Positions 10,911 to 23,900 of a DNA stretch of 64,000 bases are shown here, one piece after another. The notes beneath the pieces are model-generated. The model saw only the letters and a program-made list of their open reading frames with translations. It did no database searches and was not told the DNA's origin. The DNA is from Ophiodon elongatus. Taxonomy: Eukaryota; Chordata; Actinopteri; Perciformes; Hexagrammidae. Numbering within the stretch: position 1 is the first letter of the stretch; every line of letters begins with the position of its first letter. The position numbers and the translations under genes were made by a program. The DNA is taken from NCBI GenBank assembly GCA_016806645.1, contig JACSYO010001013.1, positions 2,812,501 through 2,876,500 on the forward strand, in the 5' to 3' direction.

Positions 10911-13900
10911 CACGCACTTCTGCGTCTGTCCATGACTATTCTCGCATTCTGCTGCAGCAAACCGCATTATATTCTGGAGGCCCGGTTACGGCTGCATGCT
11001 CAAAGATCTCTCGTGGTTGTGGTGACTCACACTTACTCAAAAATCACCTTCTTATTGCCGGTTTTATACTTCCATTGACTGCCTGCTGACTCCTCACTCA
11101 CTCCTCACTCCTCCTCACTGTTGGCTTACAGCTAACGGAATGGACGGCGTGTTTGGCTGAACGCCAACAGTTTACAGAACTATCAGTACGCACACCTCTG
11201 CACCAGCTCCCTCGTACTACTTTGGAGGGTGTGTCACCGCAACTCATCCGCCGCTATGCTTGGTTAGTTCATTTTTTTTTTTTCTTGGCACGGATGTATG
11301 ACGCGTCTTAGAAGACGACTTCGAGGTGATTGCCAGCATTCATCGACCACTTGTTTTTAAGTTTCAATAAAATGTGTTTTTTTCGATGCCTTGGTGTCTC
11401 GACGAAAAAGGTTAATCGGTTGTGGGTTGTATTCATGCGATCAGGTGGTTTCAGACACACCTGGCGGAGATCTGCACTCTACTGGGTGCAGCTTTCTAGT
11501 AATTTTTGTGTTTGCAATTCCCTCACCCGGCCGTACACCTCTCCTTTCCACCAACCACTCTGGCCTTTCTTGGAGAGGATCTTGATGGTGTCTCCTTCCT
11601 GCAGCGACAGCTCTGAGCGGTCCCTCGCGGAGAAGTCATACCTGGCCCTCACTACGCCGAAACTCTTCATGCTGCCTCCTGTCAGAAAAGGTCAACGTTG
11701 CACAGACAAGCTTCAGAGAATATTAGAGCATTTTGAAAAATCACCTCATTCGCTTTCTTGCCGAGAGTGTGATCAGAAGATGGATACCACTCGAATGTCG
11801 ATCTTCTCATTTGACTCTCGGAAAGAAAGCAAATAAGCATATATTTCCCAAATTGTCAAATGATTCTTTAAGCATGATCATAATAGTGGGAAGTACCTGG
11901 TGTTGTGTTTGGTGTGTTCTGTGGCGTGTTGTTAGGCAAGTTGCTTTGCTCTGGTTGTTTGTAAGGCGTACACAGCGTGGTGTCCACATCCTTAAAGTAT
12001 TCCTTCAAAGAGTTCTGCTGGTAAAACTCAATCATCTCCTACCACGGGAAAAGGAGCCGTAACGATGGGAGAAGGAGAGTATGAGGAACATGTGAGAGGG
12101 ATAAAAATATTGATAATAATAATAATTATAATACATTTTATTTATCTGGCACTTTTCTAAACAAAGGTTGCAAAAGTGCTTTACAAGATAGAAATGGCAG
12201 ACAATTTTAAATAGTTTAAGAGTTATACAACACTGACCAAATAAGAAATATTTGACAATAATTAAAATAAAACAATATAAAATCCTTAAAATAATAATTA
12301 AGATAAAAGTCAAGAGAATGCCTTCTCTTCAGGCCAAAAACCCTGTGAAAGCACACAAATACAAATGTGTTTTTAAGAAGGATTTAAAAAGAGGTTAAGG
12401 AGGTTAAGCAGATGATGGAAATAACTCAAAACGTAAAAGGGCAGTTTTAGTGTATTTCTTCTGGTCAGTGTCATCATAGAGAACCACATGAGGTTTAAAA
12501 AACAACAACTTACGACTAAACCTTTGAAGGCTTTCTTTTCATTGATGCGGTAGAGGCCTTCAGTGGACGTGACCTTAATGTGTCTGACGTCCATGTTGAA
12601 CCTGGAAGAGGAGAAAGAGGTTTGTGGGTGAAAGAGGCAGCAGTGAAGTAGGTGCTCTAAGATTAATAACATTAAAAGGGAAAGTTAAGTGTTTGGGGTA
12701 TTTTAATTATTTGTCTCGGGTTCATGATCACAAAGAGGTTGGATAGTGAGCATTGTTTAGTTTGATAGCCGAATGGTGTCGGGGCTCCTCTAAAAAGAAG
12801 GAAAACTTTTCAACTTCTGCAAGGATTCGTGACTTTCATATGAGAACTGATTCATATAGGAGGTATTGGTTATTTCTTGGAGAGGAAGTGATACCAGAGC
12901 TCATAAGCATTCAGCAATTTATTTCCGCTTAGTTAAGTCATCATTCGACATTGCTGAGTAAGCACATGACTGGTCATTTATTTATAGGTCAACAGACATC
13001 AGGTGTGTAATTTAAAACTTTAGACATCTGATTTTCCAACAGGGCTGCGACCAACAATCACTTTCATTATCAATTTAACTGAAGATTATTTTCTTAATCC
13101 GCATCATTTGGTCCTTAAAATGTCAGACAATTGTGAAAAAAAAGTTCCCATAGCCCCAGACAATGTCTTCAAATAGCTGGTTTTGTCCGAGCAACAGTTG
13201 AAAACAAAAATATATTTTATTAATTACAATTCAAGACAAAAAAAAAGCAGCAAATTCTGATAGTTAAGAAGCTGGAAAAGGATCATTTAATTAAAGAGAA
13301 TAGTTACGACAGCATTTCAACGTGTAGCAACACAGTAATACCTCCTTCACACTAAAATATAGTCATTCAAATGCTGTTGCAACAATATCATACTGAATAC
13401 AACCACAGCGTCTAAAACAAACCTTCACTTTTTAACCGAATTCAGCCCAGTTTTAACCTAGATATCTAGCCATCTTTCAACTTGCTAATGACCAAATCAG
13501 TGATTACTGAGCGGTCATCTTCAATCTGTAAACAGAAAATAAAAGAAAACAAACATTCCTCAAGATTAAATGATCTTAACCGATAAATCTGCGAAGGCTT
13601 ACTTGATGCTGATAGCAAACTCTCCTCCACTTTTCTGCCGCACGAGGAATGTTCCGTCGGACCGGGACATTAACAGGTTCTTGGCGGCGGTTCTGTCCAT
13701 GTTCCCTGCAAACCTTCAAGCACAGTGAGAATCAGAACCTTATTATTGTCTCAAAGCAAGAGTCTAAAAACTTTAAAAGAAGAAATAACAAAAGGCCAAA
13801 GTGTCTGTTTCAATAAAAGTTACAAAGTTTAGCTTTAAAGTTGATTCAGCACTTTACTTTCAGTTCCTTTATTTAGCATTTCTAAGTGTACAAATAACTG

Positions 13901-16900
13901 ATGAGTGGTTAATAACACCCTCTAATGTAATCGTACGCAGATATATTATTATTTCTAACTGCTTATTATGTACAGCATTTGTCAGTAGTTAAAACTTCTC
14001 ATATAGACATATTCTATATTATTAAAACTGTATTTTACTATATTATCATTCATTATCTGTTTATACACCAACCTCCATTTATCTTTTATCTGCTTACAAC
14101 TATGTTATAAAACATGTATTAACTATTTATGTACTGATTGTAAATGCTAAATAGGGGTACGTTAACTAAAGTGTCACCAAAGTGTTTTTTTCTTAATTTT
14201 TATGAAACTGACTGCTGCAGTTTTAGTTTGTAGAAAAATTATGTGGGTGACAATTCTTGCAATCAGTCGGTAACTTTGTGTTTTAGTTTCATTCCACAGT
14301 GTCATACCTGATGTTGCCACCAGGTAGCACTAACATAACTCATTTTAAATCCAATACATGGATACTTAAAGGACTTCTGCATTTTCACAAGCTGTTTTTT
14401 TATTATTTTTTAAATTTCATTTATTGTTATTTGCTGCATTTTGAGTCCTCTTGAATTCGTACATCATTGTAATTATCACGAGTATCATGATGACATGTGA
14501 CGAATAACTAAAGGTGACTTCATACATCCAAAACTACTTTAAAAGCACTTTTCATTTTCTGGTTCTGTATTTGTGGCTGTTATGGTTTTCTGTATCAGCT
14601 CTTTGGTCTTAATCCTTCCTTGTCGCGGTGCCCTGCTTTAGAGGAAGAATTAGACCCATGAGGTTAACATGGGTTTGGTGAGCAAGTCATGTGACCGAGT
14701 TCCTGTTGATACTCACCAGTGGAAGCCTGACAGGTCAGAGGTCTGCCTCTGGGAAAGGGTGAGATCGCACAGAGATTAGACGTAAAACAAAGGTCCGCTA
14801 TCACTGGTCTTTACTTCCTATACTGCTGATGTTGGTTTCAGTACAGGAAACAATCGAGCAGACAAATACCACCGGACTTAACTGAACGTGTCTGAACATT
14901 TGTTTGTTTCCTTGTGCTCAGGTATTTGAAAACTTTAAGTTGTATTTAACTAAAAAAAAAAATTACTAAAAAAATGTTCAGTGTGGTGGAAGGTATCTGG
15001 TGTTCGGGAGCTCATGTTGGCTCGTGACTTTCGTACTCACAGAGATGTAGGGCTGAACCTTTTGGCAGGGGAACCATCCCATTTGACCGACTGTCAGGTT
15101 CCTTCCCTGAGTGTCACACAGAACAGCAAATCACACGGCCGGACCGGGCAGACCAAGCAGTCGTTGCAACACATAAATTAATAATAAGATCAACATGAAC
15201 GAGCAACTTATAAACAAAGGACTCGTGTGCAGTTATCGATCTGAGAGAATTTACACCAAATTTGTATGTGGGAATTACTGAGGAAGTCTTGTAAAGCTCG
15301 AAACAACTGAAGTGATGATTAATGGATGAGAGCCTTTGTTTGAGAGTAAAAGATTAATCAAATATTGTGGATCCAACAGTTCCAGTGTTTTGCATGCTTT
15401 AGCCTTTTTACTACAAACACTTCCCATTAATTACAATTTTACAGAACAAACCTTCTACCTTCTATTTATTTCAAATGAGCAGAGAAAAATGACTGAGATT
15501 TCTAATCATTACAGCGAGGAACAAAGAAATCATTTGAACACTGAATATAATTGCCCAAACATAGGATGAAAATGCTTTGATTGATGCAATTTGCTAAAGT
15601 TTCTTTTATGTGAAATTATTATGTCTAATTTCTTTTTTTTTTGCTGTTTTAAAGTCTGTTATCTGTCTTTTTATGTAGCGTTTACGGACGCTGCCATCTT
15701 GACCAGGACTCTAGAGGTTAAATAAATAAATAAATAAATCATGCAACCATTACATGACTGACAAAGAAAGCGTGAGAAGTCGTAAATAATTCGCACGTCA
15801 ACCTTCTGCTTTTGTAAAAATGATCAGCAACAATGTAAACTTCAAAGGTCTTTTTCAAACCAGGTTTTTACTAAAACTTTGACGTTGGCTCCGTTCTATT
15901 CAACCCCGAGACTGAAGCAGCTAAATGGCATTCAGCCATTAGGTTTGATTTATTTTCCATATCAAAAACTTTGAAATGAATCACACAAGCGGAGGCACCG
16001 GTGCTGGTTTGGGCCCGAGGGAGGAAGTGGAACGAGATACAGGGAGGAAAATGACAAAAGAGACTGAGAGAGACAAAAGCATTTCACACCAACGCAATAA
16101 CCACAGGACGCAGGGCTTGAAAACACAACAAAATAACATGTGACTCCCCACCCTCACCCCACCCACCGCCCCCGTCAGAGTGTATACGCTTGTGTTTGGT
16201 TTTCAACGCTACCTCCCACCATGGCAGGTCAGCATCCGCCCGGCTCAGCTCAATGATGTCACCTTTGGAGAGTTGAAGCGGTTGGCCGAAGCCCACGGGG
16301 GGCGGAGGCAAGCCATAATACTCTTGACACACCTCCATCTTAGGAAACCCTGAGAGAGAGAGGGAGGAAGAGGAGACGTTGAGAATTTGCAAAAGGAGAT
16401 CTGACAGGCGATGCAAGATCTTTGACTCCCATCAAGTATTTAATTTACTTTTGAACATTTAGGAGGTTGTTTTGGAGAGGAAACATGACATGACACGTCA
16501 GGAAAAAAATATGCTGTTGAAACAATATTTCTTTTATATTTCAGAACAAAAGGCTCACGGTGTTACATAACAAATCCATCATGTTAAGACATAACAGACA
16601 TAGCTCGAGCTATGCGACTCCAGTATCTTAGCAACCTGAATGCAGCCCCAGAAAAAGTGGAAATGAGACCCAAGGTCTGTTTTACACTCACTACCGATGG
16701 GACTGATGGTTCAAAATATTTTGTGGAGAGTAACAGGAGCTATATGGAGCTTATGTAATATTTCATATTGAATCTCTGCAAGCCTATTGCAAGTGATCTT
16801 CTTCATTGCATGCATTGCCTCGATCACCTTCCCATTTTTGTGAGAAGTTGGTTGCGTCATATTCATCAAATTCTTAAAACACTCAATAGAAAAAGGATAT

Positions 16901-19900
16901 TATGTGATTTTAATCCTTCTGCTCTTGGATAAACTTTTCTGCCTCACTGTGGATGGAGGCGTCCTCTACTGTCTTTACAAGTGAATTAATAAAAGGCCTC
17001 AATTGTAAATATCTCTAGGGAGATTAAATTTAAGATAACTTTTTTCTTACCAATGCTGGAATGTCCGGAGGACCTGTGTGTTTTATTCTGGAGGAACAAA
17101 AGACAAAAACTAAATTGGAGAAACCGTACCTCACGTTTTATCTATTTGCACAAGTTAATTAATAAAATGGCATTAAAAATTGCTTTGTAAAATAGTGCAC
17201 AGGGAGAGGAAAGAAGTCCAACAAGGGCTTATTCATCACCTCGACCTGAATAATATAAAACGTTTCCACAATGTCAATGATAAATGCAGTCTTACCTTCT
17301 TCACAGTACCAGCATGATCTGCAATATAAAGAAGACAATTTAATGTGAGGGAAGTGATGATTAACGCTAATTAGAAGTACTGAACACACGCACATATACG
17401 GACCTGAGTTTCGTCCGCAGGCAGGGACTCTTCCTAAACACTCTTTATGTGCAGCCATTTTACAGCGAGCGCAGCGATAGCCCTGGAAAAATATCCCTCT
17501 GCAGAAGACAGATGGAGAGATTCAAATGTTTCAAAAAATGTTGAAGCTAAGAGCCAAACTGAGAGAAACCGCTAGTGAGACAAAGTACCGTAGTAGCATG
17601 GAGCAGGCCTTGCAGGAGGCGGTTTCCTCGAAGCAGTGCATCTGGAAGTCGTGGTTGTTGGCTGTGGAGTTCTCTGGACACATATTCGACCTGCAAACAA
17701 GAAGTACAACAGTTTTAACAACTCGGGGGGTAACAGGCATTCACAGAGCTGGTTTTCAAGAAAGTAAAACATTTGTTGTTGCCCTCTGCCAAGAGAGCAT
17801 CTAGTTGGTATTTCTGAGAAACCAACAGCACCAACAGCAGCAACACAGTGCAGGTTGCAAATAACAATCTACAAACCATATGCATTTCCTCGAGTGTTCA
17901 GCAATCAGCAGAGATGCAGCACAAGACCACGCAGCTACAATTTTGCAAGTCATTGTCTGTCGACAGCGAGCTAAACCCATTCAGTTGTGTTTCTCTTCTG
18001 ATGTGATTCACATGTTATAATTTACTGATTGATCATTAGAAATAATAAAATATTTGATTAACTTAAAGCTGCATTTACTGACAAATCTGTTGCCACTTGA
18101 AGACAGCAGAAACACACTTGCCAGGCAAATGTAAGTCCAATATTTACTCTCTTTTAGCTCTGTTTTTGGTCTCTACCAACTCCTGAGAGAAAGATCTTGC
18201 TGCCAACTGCTAAGTCTGTCCGTCTGATGTTTGGTGCTGGGCAGGTAGTGCACACTTGGTTTCTACAGCTTGTTTTCTGCCTGCTGCACCTGAAAACGAC
18301 GCAATGAGAGTGAACCAAAAAAGTAAAGTTGCAGCCCAGAAAACCAAATCAATTAGCTGAGAGATATTTTTAAGAGACCAGAGCTGAGAGGGAGTTGAGG
18401 AGTCTGGTGACAATCCTCTGTGTTCACATTACACATATTAATTTAAACTATTATTACTGTAAACATATTGATTTACTTTAAAGAAGACTGTCCAATCAAT
18501 AAGAATCTAAAAAATGATGCTGTACCCATCATCATCGGAGGCTTTATAAAAGCCAACAATTGGTCAGAAAAAGTACTAAATTGACACTCGAAAGTTTGCA
18601 CTTGCATGAGATTACTACATCGATGCAAAAATACCTTCTTTATCCAGATTTTTGGCAATAATTCAGTGTGTGTATTTATTTCCATGTGTGCACACGTGTG
18701 ACAACTCACACAGCCATCTCAAACTGTTCCATCCATTTCTTCTTCAGTTCTCTGGTTTTGAAGAATAAATCGTATCCACACCTCCCGTTGCAGTCCAGCA
18801 GAAGGAACAAATAGGACCACTGTTCACAAACACACACTGTGAGCTTCATCAATGCTTTATAGATGTCTGGTATAAGTGGTGCAACAGGGTAGTAGAACGA
18901 CCTTCTTATTGTCCTTTTCTCCTGTGGTTTCGTCTCGTATCTGGTAGTACTGTAGTTCAATGATCTCCTTTAGCTCAAACGTCTCTCCGCTCCTCTTTTT
19001 ACAGATAAACATGGCCTTATCGAAGAGGAACGCGTACCTGACGAAGAGCCACAGATGCAAGACAGGGTCAGATATTTGGCATTAACACATTAAAGAATAC
19101 ATTGAGACACAAACAACACACACCTGTCCTGTTTAGACTTTTTCTCCGGGCTGCAGATCTTCAGCTCTCCGTCGATCTTGGGCCGACCGTAGAAAGCGAG
19201 AGACTGAGTCTGAAGAGCAGAGGAGAGTGAGGATGATCAGTAAAATATGAAATATAAGCCTCAAAGAAATACAAAATAAAGAATGTGACCTCACCATGTT
19301 TTCTATGGACAACTGGAAGGTGGTGATCTGTCTGATGATCTCGTTGTCTCGCTTCACCTCGTTCACACACTGCGCCAGGTCCTGCACACACGCACGCGTA
19401 GACCAATGAATGAGTGTTTCTAAATATATCTAAATATCCTAAATTAAGGTTGGTGATTGACATAAACACTTACTCTCATGGCGTCGAGAGCTGTGCGGAG
19501 GTTGTCCTTGTCTGTAGGGTCAGTGGTGTGCTTCACCAGCTCCTGCAGGCACGGACAGACAAATAATTATATATTATATTAGTAGATGATTATAATTGAT
19601 TGATTGATGATTGATGATTATATAGTTGGTTTAGGTGGAGCTATTTTGTGTAGGACTGCAGCTACTGATTATTTCTATAATGGATTAATCTGCTGTTTAT
19701 TTTCCCGATTCATCGATTGATTGTTTGGTTTTTAAAACTTGGAAAACCTGTTACATTTAACCGGAGTACACAGCGTGACAAAACACAATGCTTGTTTATA
19801 GTAGTCCAAACCTCAAAACTATTCAAAGTAAATCTAAATAATTAAAAGGAAAAGCAGCAAATCCATGAAATGTTACAGTTGCCAGTTCATTTTCTGTAAA

Positions 19901-20093
19901 TCCGCTTATTTCTGTAAATTGTAATTGTACGGTATAAAAACGAAACATCATATTTCATACGCCTCGTACAATATTTTTCTCTAAAATGTGGACAAGAAGT
20001 ATAAAGTGACCTGAATACAAAAGTCTTCCTTCTCAAATTTATACTTAAGCACAGTACTTACAGAGTAAATGTGCTCAGTTACATTCCATCACT

Positions 20094-20162
<69 letters not shown>

Positions 20163-20428
20163 ACTTGTACAAACATACCTGTAACAGCAGATGATATTTG
20201 AGGACCCTCTGCATAGGGACCATGAGTAAATCCCTGAGAGAAAAACGTCGACTATTTGCTCTGTTTGAACACTCCTGAAAGAGAGAGAGAGAGAGAGAGT
20301 GTGAGTGAGTGAGACAGCGAGAGAGAGAGAGATAGTGAGTGAGAAAGAGAGAGAGAGCGAAAGAGAGAGAGCGATAGTGAGAGAGAGAGATAGTGAGAGA
20401 GAGAGATAGTGAGAGAGAGAGCGATAGT

Positions 20429-20466
<38 letters not shown>

Positions 20467-20956
20467 TAGTGGGTGATTGAGAGAGGCAGTGAGTGAGTGA
20501 GAGAGATAATGAGAGACAGAGAGGGGGGAGGGGGTTGTGGGGGAGTAAACATCTGCAGTTAACCGTATTCGTCTTAAGAGGATGTTGTGCAGCAGACCCT
20601 GTAGCTCAGAAAGCATTTCTCATGTAGACCATCATTATAATCAGTTAATACTGGCTGTGTGTTTTACATTTTTAAACTGTGAAGTTTTAATATTTGTCAT
20701 ACCTTATTGAGACTTTACCTTTAGTTCAGACTGAATCTGCACAAATTTGAACCTTAAAAGTACCCCAAAAAGTTTATACCTTTATCAAAAAAAGAAGACA
20801 CATCTTCTGCTCTGTGAACAGACGCTTCTGTGCTTCAGCGTTTCTTTTCCTCACCTCCAGTTTCATTCTGATGTCCTCCCTCGTATTCGAAAGCTTGTCC
20901 AGGTGTTTTGACGCCGTTTCCACCTGACTACAGTAACGACCGTACAGTAAGAGCCT

Positions 20957-20993
<37 letters not shown>

Positions 20994-23900
20994 ATATTAG
21001 AACATACCATGACATATATGTACTTGCAGTGTAACTGTACAACAGAAAAAGACGCGTCTGTGTGTATTGAGTACCTCTCCTTGTACTTCAGAAACACCTC
21101 GTGCAGGTTCTTTGCTCCGTAATCGAGGATGGAACTCCGGACCTCCTCCAACAAATTGCGATGGGTGTCTGCCAAATCCTACAAATACAAGTACACCGAA
21201 TTTTTTTTTTAACAAGGCTAAATACATGAAGGTAAACTTGAACTGTGCACGTGACCAGGTGTGTAGAAAATCTTCTCCCGTACCTTTATGTTGATGAAGA
21301 TGCTCTCCATGTCTGGAGCCTGGAGGAACTTTTGAAGAGGCTTCATAAAGTGCTGCACAAATATAGAAGACATGGTTGTTACTCTCCCTTTAAATGTGCA
21401 AAGAAATGCATCCTCGTGTGAGTGGACTTTGTCCACGTGTGTGAATGCACGGATCTCCATTCATCAGATTGTAAATGTGTGCACACCTGTAATATAGATT
21501 GCAGTGTATCGGAGTATTTCTCTTCCGTCTGTCTGATCTCCTGCAGGCAGCACTCTCGTTTGTCTACCACGGCCTTCTGCTGCTGCAGAAACACACACAA
21601 AAACATGTCGAATGAAGCATGAAGAGACCGGATAAGAGGACATTTTTTTTATGTTAATCTTTACATATGTTTGCTTTAAAAGGACATCATTTGTAGCATT
21701 CAGACTTTTTTCGTTCATATTGGTTGATATATTTATTTTCTTGATGCCAGTTTGTTGGCAAACTCAGCTTCTGCTGCTGGTTGTTCAACGAATGCAATTT
21801 TTGCTACTGCATGCAGTAGTTTTAGTCGTTTTTGGAAGTAATTTGTTGTAGAAACAATAGTCCAATTGCTGCATACATATTTGATAAAAATACTGGCATT
21901 TCCTCTCCTGAGGTCCTTTTATTTCTAACGCTGACTCCCCTGAGACCTCATTTACACCCACAACCATAGCGTCTCATAGCCAGCTTGTGCTTTTATGAAT
22001 TATGTAGCTGGGTGACATTTCCACATCATGTATTTATTGGATGGTGCTGCTATCTGAAGTTTTCTGTTAAAGGAACTCAAATGGAAACGCATTGCAAAGA
22101 AATCTCATATGGATATGATTAACAGCTTAGGGAAGTAGAGAGACATATTTCTGCAACACAGCGTTGTCTTTATTTTCAAATTGTCCTCAAATCTTTGCTT
22201 TTTTTTTTTTGCTTACTAAGGTAAAAATGTAAACATGACAATAGGTCTCAAGTAAAAAAGCGTAGTTTTAAGGGGTTATAGGCCACGATTGTTGGAAAAC
22301 TCTAATTTGGATCATCAGACAGAGACTGGAGCCTGGATTTCTGAACAACTGCCAAAAGAAGGCCGAAACCTTCCTTTTAGTCCGAGGTTCACTTACAGTT
22401 TCAGGTTGTTCATCCGTCCTCATCAAGTCTTCATAGATCTCGTCTCCTTCGTTGTCCTCGTCCTCCACAAAGTCGTACAAGTCGTCATCCTCGTCCACCG
22501 TGTCACTGATACACACGACACACATATCATCATGGTATAAAATCCCAAACGGAGAACATCACGTTATTAGTTATCAGCAAACACTTGAAGTGGAGTCTGC
22601 GGTGTGCATTTTGAATTGATAATCATTTTCATCCTCAAGATGATTATTTTAACATTACTGAGAAAAAGACTTACTCTATCTGGTCAGACAGGCCGCTGTA
22701 GATCTCGTCATCAGGAGTGCATCCTCCCAAAGGGAAAGGCCTGGAGGTGGAAAAAGTGTGTGTGTTTGTAGGGATAATGACAATAACTGGTTATCAAGTA
22801 ATGTTCCTATTGAATTCACATTGTAGGCGGAAGTAGCCAAGTTGCCACTGTCATGTGTTAAAAATGATTTTGCTTTTAAGTGCCAAGAAAACTGTTATAT
22901 GTTGAAAATATAGTCATCAAATGCCATTCAAATTAAGGTTTTAATCTGCAAAACTCACATATATAAACTCAATATTTCAACTAAATATAGTCCAGTTTTT
23001 AAGTATTTTTGCTGTTATCAGCTACTCCTACATTAGAGCAGCACAACCTCTGCTGAATGAAATACATTTTACATTATAAATCTCTATTTATTCGTCATGC
23101 TTTGATCACATTCAGAGCGACATGCCAACAAAGGACTCCACACCCATTTAGCAATTAATAGCAGTACTTAAACATTTAATGACTAGTTTCTTTCACACAC
23201 ACTTGTGGTTGTAATTGTTTAATAAAGTATTTGTCGACAACTGTAACTCCTCCTGTGAGAATCCATAAGTGGAGTGTGGTGTGTAAAAAGCTAATGAATA
23301 ACAATATAGCAGTGGTGGGATGTAACTAAGTACATTTACACAAGAACTGTACTTTTTTTTAAGGTACTTTAAGTTCCTTTATACTTTACACTCCACTACA
23401 TTTTCACACCTTTAATAATCTAATACAAAATATAAAATCAATTAATTAACTAATAGTAAATAAAGTGGTTAAATTTGGCTCCAGGTTTACCAGCTGCAGC
23501 ATTAAAGAATGGGAGCACAATAATGCATCAATAATCATTATGCAACAAAACAATATATATCAATATGAAAAGAGCCATTCTGCATAATGAGTACTTTTGG
23601 GACTTTAAGTTTAATGCAAATACTTTTGTATTTCTTCCACCACTTCAATATAGTGAAATAAAGTTGTAATAATATAAAATATTTCTTACACACTCAAAAG
23701 TGTGCTTGTATCAAGTGTACAACTGCATTACAGTGTGTTATAAACCATTTATAAAGTATTATATTAGATCCTGATGAGTAGGTGGCACCTTGTGCGGCAG
23801 CCGCTGCCATCAGTCTATGAATGTGTGTGTGTGTGTGTGTGTGCGTGTGTGTGAATGTTGACATGTGGTTTACGGCTCTTTGAGTGGTTGGAAGACTGTG

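Larger units (their letters stand above)
10673..12038 (-). other. vav1: VAV1 exons 26-28: SH2 end, Asn/Pro/Thr linker, C-terminal SH3
   Basis: Exons 11897-12038, 11527-11678 and 10673-10726. After the SH2 end comes a low-complexity linker [12 protein letters not shown], then the C-terminal SH3 with [25 protein letters not shown] and [13 protein letters not shown]. The stop codon is TGA at 10673-10675. Confidence 0.94.
19295..21582 (-). other. vav1: VAV1 exons 7-13: Dbl-homology (GEF catalytic) domain
   Basis: Exons 21487-21582, 21284-21352, 21075-21178, 20855-20954, 20179-20274, 19474-19542 and 19295-19381 encode residues 186-392. Clear DH signatures are [10 protein letters not shown] (CR1), [17 protein letters not shown], and the most conserved helix [19 protein letters not shown] (CR3). 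Exon 7 begins after a cag-cag-cag run, so its acceptor is a tandem NAGNAG site and one Gln may be optional. Confidence 0.94.

Noticed and set aside
11330..11836. 168 aa plus-strand ORF
   Set aside because: Antisense shadow of the VAV1 C-terminal SH3 exon and a neighbouring repeat; no family resemblance.
20079..20616. 157-175 aa ORFs rich in Leu-Ser and Cys-Val on the minus strand
   Set aside because: They are translations of (CT)n and (TG)n microsatellites around VAV1 exon 11; only the exon itself is coding.
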